Part shown: one piece after another, positions 31,320-44,094 of the stretch
Position numbering within the stretch: position 1 is the stretch's first letter
How the letters are laid out: each line of letters starts with the position of its first letter
Origin: Oscarella lobularis
Taxonomy: Eukaryota > Porifera > Homoscleromorpha > Homosclerophorida > Oscarellidae
NCBI RefSeq assembly: GCF_947507565.1
Contig: NC_089175.1
Coordinates: 3,709,733-3,773,732, forward strand
Direction: 5' to 3'
Length of the DNA: 64,000 bases
Notes under the pieces: generated by a model
What the model saw: the letters and a program-made list of their open reading frames with translations, nothing else
Told to the model about the DNA's origin: nothing
The model's database searches: none
Program-made: the position numbers and the translations under genes

Positions 31320-33396
31320 ATGATTTTCGTTCTTCTTGTCGTCGTGTGCCATCTGGGTAAATAAACTAGCTAGACCTGTCAAACTTTTTCCAAGCAAAAG
31401 TGTAGGCTCGCTAGTATCGCAGAAAGTGTTCATTACCCCGTCTGGAGTTCTCCGAGCCAGAAAGGATACGCGTGTACTTGTTCGGGCCAGCTACCTGTTG
31501 GAGGTATCGGAAGCAAGGATCGTTTATAACGAGCAAGAGAGCAGCATCGTCTCTGCCGTTTCTGGTCGGAAAGCCGATATTTCTATCGGATCTCTTATGG
31601 TGTCTACAACGGGTCGTGGTTCGAATGGTACCCATCGACTATTCCAGTTCGATTTCACTTTGCTTCCTCTGTACGATAATGCTAATATTCGTGTTCTTGG
31701 CACGGACGACAATGGTAACAAGACCTACTCACCTTTCCTGAGTCTCACAGTATTGTGTAAGTCAGTTTTTTGTACGTAGTAATACTTTTTATGGTACTTC
31801 AGTTTCTCCATGCTGCAACGTTTCGAATTCTAAGACTACTGAGCAAAATACAACTGAGATGCCAACGCTTTTACAATTGAACTGTTCAGACATTATACAT
31901 GATAGAGGAAATCCTCCAGCACTGATTTCTTGGACTCCAACACCCGGCTGCAATGGAATGCCATCAGGAGATGCCAATCAATACTACACTATTAATTTAA
32001 TTTCACGACAGTGCAATTCTGCTAATGTCACCTGCATAGCAGACACAAAAGATGCGCTCCTGGATATCACCATGAAAACGTTTCATTTGATCATTAGAAG
32101 TAAAATCTGTTTGGAGAGACACCATTCTCCGGATAGCGATTAAGTATATATTTGTAGGTCCACCGGGAGACTTGATGTGCAGCTATGACGGCTTGATCAG
32201 GCCATTAGCAACATTTAGTTGGAATGAACCTCAAGACAACGGAGGATTCTCAGTGACTGGTTACAGTTTGTCTGTTGATGGACGTTTTGTAGATTGGCAA
32301 CAAGGCAGTTTGCTGAACTACAACATTCAAGTGAAAGATGGTGATCAACTGAAGTTCAGTATTTCAGCAGTGAACATTCTTGGATCTGGACCTTCATGTG
32401 AAGTACGTAATACTATACCAACCAGTGAGTGAATTATTTAGAAGACAGCGCTAGCGCTCTGTTGCATTGTACTATCGTTTCAGGAAGCTGTCTTATGCCA
32501 AGTCAAAGTGCTGCATCAAGAACTTCAATTACAATAGATTGTCTGTCGAATTCAACTATTGCTAAGAGCGCATACGTTGTTTACTACTCGGGAAACAGCA
32601 CAAAATCAAAGAAATCTTCAACGAGCCTACCAATTACAATTTCTAACCTAACTCCTGGCATAAAATATGTAGTTACGGTAGAAGCAGAAAATTCGGCAGG
32701 ATATCGTGAAAACTCAACTACAGTGGTGATGAGGACCAAGGCGCCTGGTTCGTTCATTTTATTGTTAACAGCTAACTTGCAGAACGTATCTATGTAGGTG
32801 CTCCGAATCGTGTCAGTCTCACCAACGGCAATGTGAAAGAAATATCATCTACGTCTTTTACCTTGGAATTCTTTTCTGTTACAGACTCCGGCAGAGACAA
32901 TGTTACTGTAACGAAATATCGCATCTACATTGACAACTCGCCACGTGACTTCGAAGCTCAAGCAGAAAATACCCAAAGATTTGTCATAGATAGTCTTGCA
33001 ATGGGGAGAGCATACGTAGTCCAAGTGGCTGCAGTTAATGAAATAGGCGAAGAAGGTGAGAAAAGTCTTCCAATAGCAGTAGCGAAGTATGAGAGCGGAG
33101 TATCATCTGGAGCGTTGGCTGGGTCTGTCATCGGTTCTCTGTTGATGGGAGCTGCGATTGGTGTTGTTCTAACCTACGTTGTCTCAAGGCGGCTGGCGAA
33201 AAATCCGAATCCGACACAAGAAGAAAGCGTAGAAATGAAGGATTCCTATCTGTACGCTGAGAGTCGTCGCAAGGGTCCGCCAAAGGCCGACGTTCAGATG
33301 GCAACAGAGCCCGCTTATGAAGATGCTGGCAAATTACGCGTTCCACAGCGAGAGCATAAAAATCCTGCTTATGCCACCCCTGGAAGCGCCAATTGA
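31320..33396 (+). CDS. Receptor J: class IIa Ig-Ig-FN3x3-TM, type 1 tail
   Basis: Exons: 31320-31356 (MIFVLLVVVCHL), 31427-31756 (Ig1), 31803-32099 (Ig2), 32158-32424, 32484-32747 and 32798-33396 (FN3-3, TM, tail). All junctions are phase 1. The product is 597 residues. Ig1 is nearly identical to the opposite-strand Ig1 of I. Ig2 has the six-cysteine pattern (SPCCNVS...LNCSDII...CNSANVTC). The TM helix (GALAGSVIGSLLMGAAIGVVL) is followed by EMKDSYLYAESRRKG, AYEDAG and NPAYATPG. The start codons of I and J lie only ~70 bp apart, so the pair is divergently transcribed. Confidence 0.9.
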
Positions 33397-33621
33397 GTGA
33401 CCAGTCTTCAGCTTTACTGTTTGTACGTTTTCCAATTTTTGTCCTTTCTCTTTTAGTGTTTCTTCAATGGGCTCATAGTCCCAGGTTTTTATACTAAGCG
33501 ACTAGGCTCGGCTTTTTCAACTGTTTTCCCTGACGTGAAACAACACCAACATACGCACATAGCAAGAGAACAAAAGGGACTCTTATCAAACAACTGCTGC
33601 CAGTTTACTCAGTTTCTGTTT

Positions 33622-35880
33622 CTACACGCTTCTACCAGCTACGTGATAGGAAGGATTATTCGTGGTCAGTGGCGCGGCAGTGCTTTTGCTAATAGGAGCC
33701 ACGTCTGCATACACCGGAGCCGTTGTCTTTTTTACGCCTCCGCTTGAATCATATATCGGTGACGTCGTCACCCTGGTCATTTCTTTAGTACCTGTAATGA
33801 CTTCACGTTTTGAGTCACTTTTTGTTTCTACGCAGTTAGATGTTGATTAGTTTCTTAATGCGCACAAGTCTACAATACCTTTGCTCTTTCTTGACGTAAA
33901 AAGAAAATACGTGGCAACGACAGAAATAATTACAGCAGCAACTGAAGCAATCACAATAGCAACGATGACGCCAACACTCAGTCCTTCATAAATTGATTAA
34001 AAATACTTACTAAGTTTACACTAAACTGTAAATACCGGCGGATTTTCCTTCTTCTAGAGTTGTTATCAAAACAGAAGTGCAGTTGTTACCTTCTTCACCC
34101 AAGTTGTTGATGACAATCACTGTCACACTGTACATTGCACTAAGCATCAACTTGCCAATCAAAATTCTCTGAATTTCTCCTTCTTGAGCCTCAAAGTCTC
34201 TTCGTTGATCATTGATAAACACCCTGTACATTGATACAATGGCATCATCTCTGCCAGCGTCTTGGACAGAATCAAACACCAGCGTAAAAGAAACAGATGT
34301 AATGTCATCTACGTTGTCATTCGTAAGACAGACACTGCCAGGTTGACCTACCAGTGGGCACTATTTTGATCATTACTAAACTACAGGTACAGAACTGACC
34401 AGGTGCATTGGTCCTCATCACGTCACTCGACGAGTTTTCACGTTTGCCTACTGAGTTGTCTGCTTCTACAATAATTGTATACGTTGTGTTTGATTTCAGA
34501 CCAGTTACTGTAATTGGAAGACTATTGGAGCCTTGACGGCCACTTACACCGTTTCCTACATAGTACACAGTGTATCCGCCGCTAACGAAATCTGCAGCTG
34601 TTGGGCATGTAACTTGAATTGAAGTTCGGTTTGTTGTACCTTGAATTGGCATTGTACATTTTCCTGGAGTGATTACTGAATGCAATAAGCGTCACAATTC
34701 TTATTTTCACTTACTGGTAGGAATTGTTTCGCGGATGTCACATAGCTTTCCCAATCCAAGAACGTTAACCGCCGAAACAGTAATCACCAGTTCATCACCA
34801 TCGTTTACAGAAGTGTTTGCCTTCAACATAGATCCTTGCACCCAATCGATCGATTTGTCATTGGCAGACAAATTGTAATCAGTCACCAGGAATCCTCCAT
34901 CGTCTTGAGGTTCTCTCCAACTAAACGTTGCTAATGGCCTGATCAAGCCATCATAGCTGCACATCAAGTCTCCCGGTGGACCTACAAATACAGTATACAC
35001 TTAATGGTTATCCGGAGAATGGTGTCTCTCCAAACAGATTTTACTTCTAATAATTAGGTGAAACGTTTTCGTAGTGATCTCCAGTAACGCATCTTTTGTG
35101 TCTGCTATGCAGGTGACATTGGCAGAATTGCACTGTCGTGAAATTGAATTAATAGTATAATATTGATTGGCCTCTCCTGATGGCATTCCATTGCAGCCGG
35201 GTGTTGGAGTCCAAGAAATCATTGCTGGAGGATTTCCTCTATTACGTATAATGTCTGAACAGTTCAATTGCAAAAGCGTTGGCATCTCAGTTGTATTTCT
35301 CTCAACTGTAGTCTTAGAAACGTTGCAGCACAGGGAAGCTGGGAAAAACGCCTAAAAAAGGATCGTACACGCCAAAATCGACTTACACAATACTGTTAGA
35401 TTCAAGAACTGTGAGTAGATCCTGGAATTATCAAGATTTATGCCGACGACGCGGATAGTAGCACCATCATACTGAGACAGCATAGTGAAATTGAATTGGA
35501 AAAGTCGATGAGTGATATTTCCACCAAGACCCGTGGTAGATACTGTAAACGATCCAATTACGAAATTCATTTTCGCATCCAAAACGACAGAAGCTCGAGC
35601 ATAGGTTTCTTTTCCATTATAAACGATCCTTGCCTCCTCGAACGAGCTCGCATAGGCGCTCCGAACAAGGACACCTACACCCTCTTTGTCCCGGAGAATT
35701 CCAGACGGACTAATCTTCACTTCCTGCTGTTCAGTCCATCGAATAAAAACGTAGATAACTATACAAAAATAACGTCAGCCTAGTCTACACCCCCACCTCC
35801 ATACTGAGAACTAGCCCCGATTTACGAACGGTCAGGGGGTAACACAATTCCGCACCAAAGAGACAGTTCCACCGAATCAT
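33622..35880 (-). CDS. Receptor K: class IIa Ig-Ig-FN3x3-TM, type 2 tail
   Basis: Exons: 35880-35856 (MIRWNCLF), 35758-35387 (Ig1), 35338-35045 (Ig2), 34981-34715, 34663-34400 and 34347-34036 (FN3 x3), 33983-33879 (TM) and 33827-33622 (tail). All are phase 1, with an open frame of 614 residues. Ig2 and the FN3 set are very close to receptor I, but the tail is type 2: SPIYDSS, PVYADVAP and NPSYHV in place of ITIMs. The TM helix is VGVIVAIVIASVAAVIISVV. It is convergent with J and head-to-head with broken L, whose ATG is 37 bp away. Confidence 0.9.
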
Positions 35881-35917
35881 TTCGAACCACAACCCACCCA
35901 AATCCGGGAGATTCGCA

Positions 35918-38150
35918 ATGCTTTTTTTGCAGCTTCTCTTTGTCTATCGTATAGGTAAACTATCAGTATGTAGACTAGCTTTCAGAAGTGAAATTTTGAC
36001 GGCCGAAGATATCAAAGGGAATAACGATCGATCCGTCTGGAGCTCTTCGGGCAAAGCAGGGAACGCGTGTGTCTCTTCGAAGCGAACCTCCGACCATCAC
36101 AAGAAATCACCGTATTGTTTACAACGGAAAAGAGAGCGAGATACTGCCTTCTGATCAGATCGGCGACTCAAGAGACATTTCTCCTCCACCATTTGAAGCA
36201 TCCGTGACGTTTGTCGGTGAGCTAGGGAGGATACGCATGTCCTTGTTCGAAGCAGCTGCCTGCTTGAGGTAGCTGAAGCAAGGATCGTCTATAACGAACA
36301 AGAGAGCGCCGTCATCTCCACGATTTCTGGTCGAAGAACAGAGATTTTCATCGGATCATTTATGGCATCCACAATGGGTCTTGGTGCGAATGGCACCCAT
36401 CGACTATTCCAGTTCAATCTCACTCTTGTCCCTCTCTATGATGGTGGGCAGTATTCGTATTGTTGGTATAGATGGCGGTGGTTCCCAGACCTACTCATCT
36501 TTCTTGAATCTCACAGTATTGTGTAAGTCAGTCAGGAAAAAGGTGCTTGATCAGCTTATTTTTCAGTTTCCCCGTGCTGTAGCGGGCTTCTTCAGCATGA
36601 AGCACGAAATGCTACAGACTTCGTGATTCCGCCTCTAAACTGCAGTGACATTATTAGCAATATTGGAAATCCGAAAGTAGCCAAAATTGTTTGGACTATT
36701 ACTCCAGAGTCACAAAAGTGTGAGGGAATGCCAACGGGAAGTTTCAATGAACTGTATACTTTCAATTCGTCTGACAATTTGAGAAACTGCAACGACGCAA
36801 ATGTTGTATGTAGAGCAGCAAACGAAGTGGGATCTACTACAAAGACTTACACATTGATTTTCAACTGTGAGAATTTTAGCATGCTATGATGTTTATGGAA
36901 TTAATTAGACGTGTTCTAGCTGTTCCTGGAATACCCAGAAAATCAGCGCAAGAGCAGCCGACACCTCTTCCCAATGGAATCATTATTGCATGGCAAGCAC
37001 CAGTAGATAGTGGAGGATTCAAGATTATTGACTACGAATATGAAGTGATTGGAAAAACGGGTTCAGTGATTCTATCTGAAAACGTACGAAGCACTACCAC
37101 CAGCGCTCAAATTTCTGGTCTCGGGGTCGCAGAGTTGTACACCTTCACTGTATCAGCTGGCAATGCTTTAGGAAGAAGTGATCGTCTCAATGTCTCGTTT
37201 AAATCACCCGACGGTACATCGCGCTTGATTTGTCTCTTGTAAAACAGGCGAGATTTTTTAGTTCCGAGAACCATTTCGAACGTGGAAACTAGAACTGTCA
37301 ATTGGACAGCAATTGAAATGTTGTGGACACCTTTAGGAATTGATGCTGCAGTTGAACTACCACTGACCAGGTACGTAGTTGAAATACGTGGAACGGGCAA
37401 AGACACGTTTTCAGTCGGCTCTATGAAAGCAAACTTCTTATTTACTGGGCTTCTACCAGAGAAAATTTATCATTTTAATGTCTATGCAGAAAACGGAGTT
37501 CGGGGAGGAACAGCTCGTCGCTCAAAGGCTCTACTAACTTTGAAGGTTACTTAAAGAAACAATATTTCATTTTCTTTAACTTTGAAAATTTATAGGCGCT
37601 CCAAAGGTAGTTTCAGTCAAGAGTACGACGTGTATGCGGTCACATCTACGAGTTTCACATTGACCTTTCGTTCTATCGTTAATTCCAGCCAAGGCTTCGT
37701 TGTTGTAGAGTTTACGTGAACAACTTGCCACGGGAATTTTTAGCTCAACCGGGAAATACTCAGACATTTACAGTAGACGGTCTTGTATCAGGAAGAGCGT
37801 ATGCAGTTCAAGTGGCGGCTGTAGATAATTTTGGCAGAGAAGGTGAGAAGAGTCTTCCCATCGCCGTTGCTACGGCAGCGAATAGCGGAATATCATCTGG
37901 TGCTTTGGCTGGATTAGTCATTGGTACTCTTTTGGCGGGATTTCTCATTGGCACTCTCACAGGCTTTTCTATAACACGTACCGTCACGAAACGTACACTA
38001 GTTCGCAGGATAAAAAACATACGCAAGGAGAAAGCTTGGAGATGAATGACTCTTGCCTCTATGCCGAGGCTCGTCGCAAAGATCCGTCAAAGCAAGTGGA
38101 GCCCACATATGAAGAGGCCGGCCAAGCACGTGTCTGTCTATCCACCTAAA
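35918..38150 (+). pseudogene. Receptor L: mosaic, broken class IIb receptor
   Basis: Signal exon 35918-35954 (MLFLQLLFVYRI). Ig1 is a tandem join of two partial Ig1 exons: the first half resembles O (to about 36214), then the domain restarts with a copy like I/J (36215-36520) and has a frameshift near 36440. Ig2 (about 36568-36868), FN3-1 (about 36921-37214) and FN3-2 (37262-37550) are open. FN3-3 (from about 37597) is the type found with tail 1 and is frame-damaged in its first half. The TM exon is intact, but the tail shifts frame near 38030 (remnant EMNDSCLYAEARR in another frame). It is a patchwork of at least three subfamilies. Confidence 0.78.
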
Positions 38151-38407
38151 AAGTAGGATTTTCTGGTGGCATGGGAGTGACTGCTGAAATATGTTCTTGT
38201 TTGTTTTTGTTTTTTCTGACTTTGTTTCTTTCCTAGTGGGTGGCTACTGTATGATCAACGCTTTCGCTTTCAAGTTAAACATACGGGCGCCGCAAAGGCG
38301 AGTTACAGTGTGCGAGGCTTCTTGATTGAATGTAAACGTGCGATCTCCTTTGATTACAGTGCAACGGCTACAACGCACGATTTGTTTTATTCTCAGACAA
38401 TAAGGGA

Positions 38408-40686
38408 ATGTATATCAACTTGACGTTTCTGCTACAGCTTCTTGTTGCGTGCTATCAAGGTAAACACTCACAGGCTTGAGAGAGTATTGAGATATACGAA
38501 CAGCTAACTTTGTAGCCGACCTGTTGCTTTCTCAAACCATGACCATAAATCCATCTGGAAGTCTTCGGGCAAAGCAAGGAACACGGGTCTCACTTCGAGG
38601 CGACGTTTCGCTTCTGGTGAGAAGTCCTCGGATCGTTTTCAACGGAAAAGAGAGCGATGTAATTCCTTCTGATGTGGTCGGTGCCTCGGTCAAGATTTCT
38701 GTTCCACCATTTGAAGCAGTCGCAACGTACGTCGGTGGAAATGCCACCCACTTTCTTTTCCAGTTCGATTTCATGTTGCTCTCTGAATACGACGATGCTT
38801 CTATTCGCATCGTTGCTGTAAGTGGCGGCGTTGCAACAAAGGTGTATTCGCCGTTTCTCAATTTGACAGTTTTATGTAAGACGTCAGAAAACGAATACGG
38901 TATTGTATTTTGATCGAATGTTATGCAGTTCCTCCGTGCTGTAACGTGTCACTCCAACAGGAAGCGCGAAATGCCACAGACCCCATCATTCCTCCTTTGA
39001 ACTGTAGTGAAATTACTAATGACGTTGGGAATCCGGCAGTAACAAAAATTACGTGGAGCGTTACTTCCGAGCCCGATTCACTGTGCGTAGGAATTCCAAC
39101 AGGAAGTTTGAATGAATTATACACTTTCAACCCGTCTCACAATTTGAGAAATTGTAATAATGCTAACGTTGTTTGTAGAGCAGCAAATGAAGTGGGATCT
39201 ACCACAAAGACGTTTACATTGATTTTCAACTGTGAGTCTAAACGCATACAATGCTGTGACATTGATGGAGCTAATGTTCTAGCTGTTCCTGGAATACCCA
39301 CAAATCCACTGCAAGGTTCCCCAATACCTAATGGGGTTGCTATTGCGTGGCAAGCACCCATAGATGATGGAGGCTTCGACATAATTAACTACAAATATGA
39401 CGTGATCGGCAAAATATCTGAAACTGTACCGAGCGCTACCACCAGTGCCAACATTTCCGGTCTCGGAGTCGCAGAGTTATACACCTTCACTGTATCAGCT
39501 GGTAATGCTCTAGGAAGAAGTGATCGTCTTAATGTCTCATTTGAATCACCTGATAGTAAGTTGGTACGTAGTTTGCGTTGGCTGATCTAAACAGTACATC
39601 TGCAGTTCCAAGGGCAGTGTCTGGTGTTCAATCTCGAATAATTAATACTTCCTCGACAGAAATATCTTGGTCACTTCTAACGGTTGATGTGTCTGTGGAA
39701 TTGAATGTGACTCAATACTTTATAACTATCGTTAACGGAACAGCCAATCAAAACATGACAGTTTCTGGAGATACTAGCTCAGTCATATTCACGGGTCTTC
39801 CGTCTGGATCATATTTCAACTTCAGTATATATGCGCTGAATGGAGTTCGAGGAGGAATCCCTCGCAGAACGTTTGTTACAGGCATGACGAATCCAAAAGG
39901 TATAAGAGACGAAGTTGTAAGTTTATTGGTATTGTTGCTAAAGCAATGTGTGCAGGCACGCCAGGTACACCAGAACAGCTTACAGTTAAATCAAAGACGT
40001 CTAAATGTGTCACATTGACGTGGCGGGCTGTTGATGACGCTGGGGGAAATGGTTTTGTGATCAAGCGATACATCATTGCGTATTCAAGTCAAGGCAGTAC
40101 CGCTACAAAAGCGGACGTGAAGACGGTGTTACCAGAACATGATCCCAATGTAGAACACCCAGTATGTGAACTAACACCAGAAACAAGCTACATTTTTCAA
40201 GTTGCTGCAGAAAATCAAGTCCGTCGGGGAAGACTGAGTGAAAGTGTTATGGAAACGACAGACAAAGAGAAAGGTTTGTTTTTGCGGGTGTTTAGATAAC
40301 AACGCTAATAAACAGCACAGAGTCTGCTTTTCCTGTGGGTCTGGTTGTGGGATTAACAATTAGCATATTGGTTGGAATAGGTTTTTTCATGCGCCTCTGC
40401 TGTTGTCGAAAAAGAAAGAAAACGGGTAAAGTTGGCTGCATATTGGCTTGCTATTCCATTCGCTATCTCTTTAGAAAACTTGACTCGCGGTTCAAGCGCT
40501 GCTCCCGATGCAGCAGAAATGAAGCAAATGACAAAGTCGCCAATTTATGATTCAAGCCAAGGCACAGGCAAAGGTGGCCTCACGGCTCCAGTTTACGCAG
40601 CCGTAACTCCCGTCAACGACAACAATCCTGTGCCACTTACAACAACGAATCCCGCTTATCAAACAGCTGGTACAGGCAAGCAGTGA
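38408..40686 (+). CDS. Receptor M: class IIb Ig-Ig-FN3x3-TM, type 2 tail
   Basis: Exons: 38408-38459 (signal MYINLTFLLQLLVACYQ), 38516-38875 (Ig1), 38929-39231 (Ig2), 39283-39555, 39606-39899 and 39956-40273 (FN3 x3), 40321-40425 (TM) and 40475-40686 (tail). All junctions are phase 1. The product is 638 residues. FN3-2 and FN3-3 are very similar to G and F. The tail has SPIYDSS, PVYAAVTP (the D of VYADV changed to A) and NPAYQT. No lesion seen. A repeated flank block separates it from N. Confidence 0.9.
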
Positions 40687-40939
40687 TGCTGTTCAAGCGA
40701 ACGCGTTTTAGTCTCGGAATAGAGTACATTCTCTGAACTGCTGAAAGTTTTTCTTCTTCTGATTTTGCTTAGTGGATGACTAGTATCAACGCTTTCGCCT
40801 TCAAGTTAGACATACAGGCGCCACGAAGGCGAGTGTACGATGTGTGAGGCTTCTTGATTGACTGTAGACGTGCTGTCTTTTCTGATTACAGTGCGAAAGC
40901 CACGACGGTCACGGTTTGTCGTTCTCAGACAAGAAGAAC

Positions 40940-42440
40940 ATGCATTTCAACTTGAAGTTTGTGCTACAGCTTCTTGTGGTATGCCACCTAGGTAAACACG
41001 CAGGCTTGAGAGCGTACAGATATACGAACAGCAAACTTTGCAGCCGACCCGTTGTTTTTTCAAAGAGTGACGATCAATCCGTCTGGAAACCTTCGAGCAA
41101 AGTAGGAACACAGGTGTCACTTCAAAGCGACGTTTCGCTTCTAACGAGAAATCCACGGATCGTTTACAACAGAAAAGAGAGAGATATAGTTCGGTACCTT
41201 AGTCAGGATTTCCATTCCATCATTTGAAGCAGTGGCAACGTATCTCGGTGCAAATGCCACCTATCTTCTTTTCAAATTTGATTTCATGCTTCTCTTTAAA
41301 TACAACGATGCTTCTATTCGCATCGTTGCTTTAAGTGGCGCCTCAACAACGGTGTACTCGCCTTTCCTCAATTTGACAGTCTTGTGTAAGTCTTGTCATC
41401 GGAACGTGCACGTGCATATATTTTAGAACTCTTTCTAGCGTCTCCGTGTTGCAACGTTTCTGGGTCTACAGTTAGGCAGAACGCGACAGACTCGTCAGCA
41501 CTACTACGTCTGAACTGTTCAGAAATCATTCGTGAAACGAGGGAATCCTCCAGCATCTATTTCTTGGGCAGTTCAATCCCCAGCATCCGGCTGCAGAGGA
41601 ATGGCGTCAGGAGAAGCCAATCAATTCTATAATATTAATCAGATTTCACGCGCATGCAATGATGCAAAAACTACCGGCGTAGGAGACGCGAATGATGCGC
41701 TATTGGACATCACCACCACAACGTTTAATTTACTAGTTAAAAGTACAAGCAAAGATGGACTTCTTTGATTTCCTGCATTAATTTATTAATTGGTTTGTAG
41801 GTCCTCCAGGAAGTATGATATGCACCTTTGATGGCTTGGCTAGACCATTAGCAATATTCAGCTGGAAAAAAGCCTGCAGACAATGGAGGATTCCAGTTGA
41901 CTCATTACAGCTTGTTTGTCAATGGAAGCTCCTTAGATTGGAAGCAAAACTATTCGTTACACTACAGCGTCCAGGTGAAAGATGGTGATCAGGAAACGGC
42001 ACAACCGCAAAGAAATCTGCCATCAGCCTGCCAACTACAATTTCTAACCTAATCTCAAACACAAACTATGTAGTTACGGTGGAAGCAGAAAATTCGGAAG
42101 GAGATCCTGAGAACTCGTCGAGTGTGGTAATGAGTACCACAGCGCTTGGTTAGTTCTGCATATTTCCATTCTCGACGTGAAGTATCGTATCTGTACGTGT
42201 AGGCAGTTCCTGATAGTCTCACCAGCGACAGCGTGAAAGAAATGTCGTTGACGTCATTTACCTTGGAATTCCATTCTGTTGCAGACTCCGGCAGAGACAA
42301 TGTTGCTGTAGCAACGTATCGAATCTACGTGGACAACTTGTCTCGCGACTTTCCAGCTCAAGCAAGCAATATCCAAAGAATTGTAATAGACGGTCTTACG
42401 ACAGGGAGAGCATACGCAGTCCAAGCGACCGCAAATCAAT
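40940..42440 (+). pseudogene. Receptor N: broken class II receptor, relative of H
   Basis: Signal exon 40940-40991 (MHFNLKFVLQLLVVCHLG) is intact. Ig1 (41042-41386) has a stop and deletion in its first strand (near 41102) and a further deletion near 41190. Ig2 (about 41440-41747) has a one-base insertion (near 41537). FN3-1 (about 41803-41990) runs into FN3-2 (41990-42150) with the intron and both exon edges lost. FN3-3 (about 42204-42437) is open but joins, mid-domain, to a class I Ig2 exon at about 42437. Confidence 0.8.
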
Positions 42441-43250
42441 GAGCTGTGAGGAAATTATCAGTCATCGCGGAAATCCGCCAGCAAATGTCAGTTGGACTAA
42501 ATCATTAGTCGGCTGCGTTGGCACTGAATTGGGAGATGCCAATCAATTCTACGATCTCAATCCAGTCACACGACAGTGCAACAATGCGCAAATCACTTGT
42601 GTGGCAGACACAAAGGATCCTGGTCTAGATACAACGATGAAGACGTTTGCTCTGACTATAAATAGTAAGTAAAAGCCCTTAACTGCGTTTGACTCTCACA
42701 AAAATGCATACATGTATGTAGGTCAACCAGAAATGGTAAATATTTCGAAGCAGTCACAACCTACGTTGGTGCGGATTCCCCTCATCTGCTTTTAACACTT
42801 TGATTCATGCATGTTGCTCTCTGAAGCTACGCGTCGACGTCGCTACAAGTGGCGTTGCAGCAGAGGTGTTATTCGCCGTTTGATTTCTCAATGACAGTCT
42901 TGTATGTGTAAGACGTCTAAAACGAATACGCTATTGTATATTGATAATTAATTCATTCGTGCTGTAACGCGTCTCTTCAGCGTAAAGCACGAAATGCCAC
43001 AGACCCTGTCATTCCTTGAACTGCGATGAAATTATCTCAACTTTCGGGTCAAGGGCAGCTCCCGATGTAGCAGAAATGACGCGAGTAACGAAGTCGCCAA
43101 TTTACGATTCAAGCCAAGGCACAGGTGAAAGGTGCATGGCGGCACGGCTCCAATGTATGCAGACGTAGGTCACGCTATAACAAGAACAACGGTGAACCCA
43201 GTGGTACTAACAACTAATTTTGCTTATCAAACGGCTGGCACAGGCAAGCT
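42437..43250 (+). pseudogene. Mosaic of class I and class II receptor scraps
   Basis: In order: most of a class I six-cysteine Ig2 exon (42437-42665, with its donor) and the start of the next class I exon (about 42720-42736). After these come a decayed class IIb Ig1 end (42745-42905), the start of an Ig2 (about 42955-43030) and a type 2 tail exon remnant (43040-43250) with damaged YDS and YADV codons. No continuous frame joins them. Confidence 0.75.
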
Positions 43251-43329
43251 GTTCCAGGCGGGCGCATTTTAATTTCATTTTGAGCTCGATAGAAAGTAGT
43301 CGACCGAAGAGCATTTGTATTGGGCCGAG

Positions 43330-44094
43330 TGTCACGGAAAAAGTGTCCGTGTAAAAAAGTGTCCAGCCGGACACTTTTATCCAGTAAAAATTGTCCGGCC
43401 AGACACTTTTTCACAGAAAAAAGTGTCTGGGTCTGAAATAAAACGTCCGGTCTACAGTTCAAATTAGCGATCGATTTCAAGGGTGATTTGCCTTTTCCTA
43501 AGCCATCTTCTCTCCTGTCGTACCTTGCGCAGCGTTAATGCTTCATACAAAGTCAAATTAACATCGTGATAGTCGGTCTTTCATCGCCAATCTAGTTTAG
43601 CGACCTTAGGCTGCCGTCTTCGGCTCTGCGTTGTTCCTCTCTTCTACCGTCTGGTGCAAAAAAGACTTGAGTGGCTAAAGAAGGAAGACAAATTTCTAAA
43701 ATGCGCTAAGCACAAGACGTTCGATCGAAGACGTCATCGTCTGCAAACTGAAAGAACGGCAACCGCAGGTAAGCAACAGAGACAAGGACTTTTATCCGTA
43801 AAAGAATTCACCGAAAGGTACTTTTCGACTCAGGACAGTTTTTTCAGGGATAATAATGAGTGTACCAGTACGATCGACCTTTTTAACACCCGCAGAACAC
43901 GCACATGTGCACTTCAATAACGGTCGATCACAATAGGCGTAGATCGAGACTAAGCCAACAACTAGGAAAATCTAGACCGGACGTTTTTTTCAGACCCGGA
44001 CACTTTTTCTGTGAAAAAGTGTCTGGCCGGACACTTTTTACTGGATGAAAGTGTCCGGCCGGACACTTTTTAACAGGACACTTTTTCCGTGACA
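43330..44094. mobile_element. Non-autonomous DNA element with long TIRs
   Basis: Ends TGTCACGGAAAAAGTGTCC and its reverse complement. The terminal ~125 bp on each side are inverted copies built from repeated GTGTCC(G)GCC(G)GACAC sub-palindromes. The ~515-bp interior has a small frame (43654-43920) without recognised domain. No clear target duplication at the outer ends. It sits between mosaic receptor debris and receptor O. Confidence 0.75.

Noticed and set aside
43654-43920. 88-codon frame inside the long-TIR element
   Set aside because: Too short for a transposase, without DDE-like or zinc-binding pattern, so left as part of the element only.
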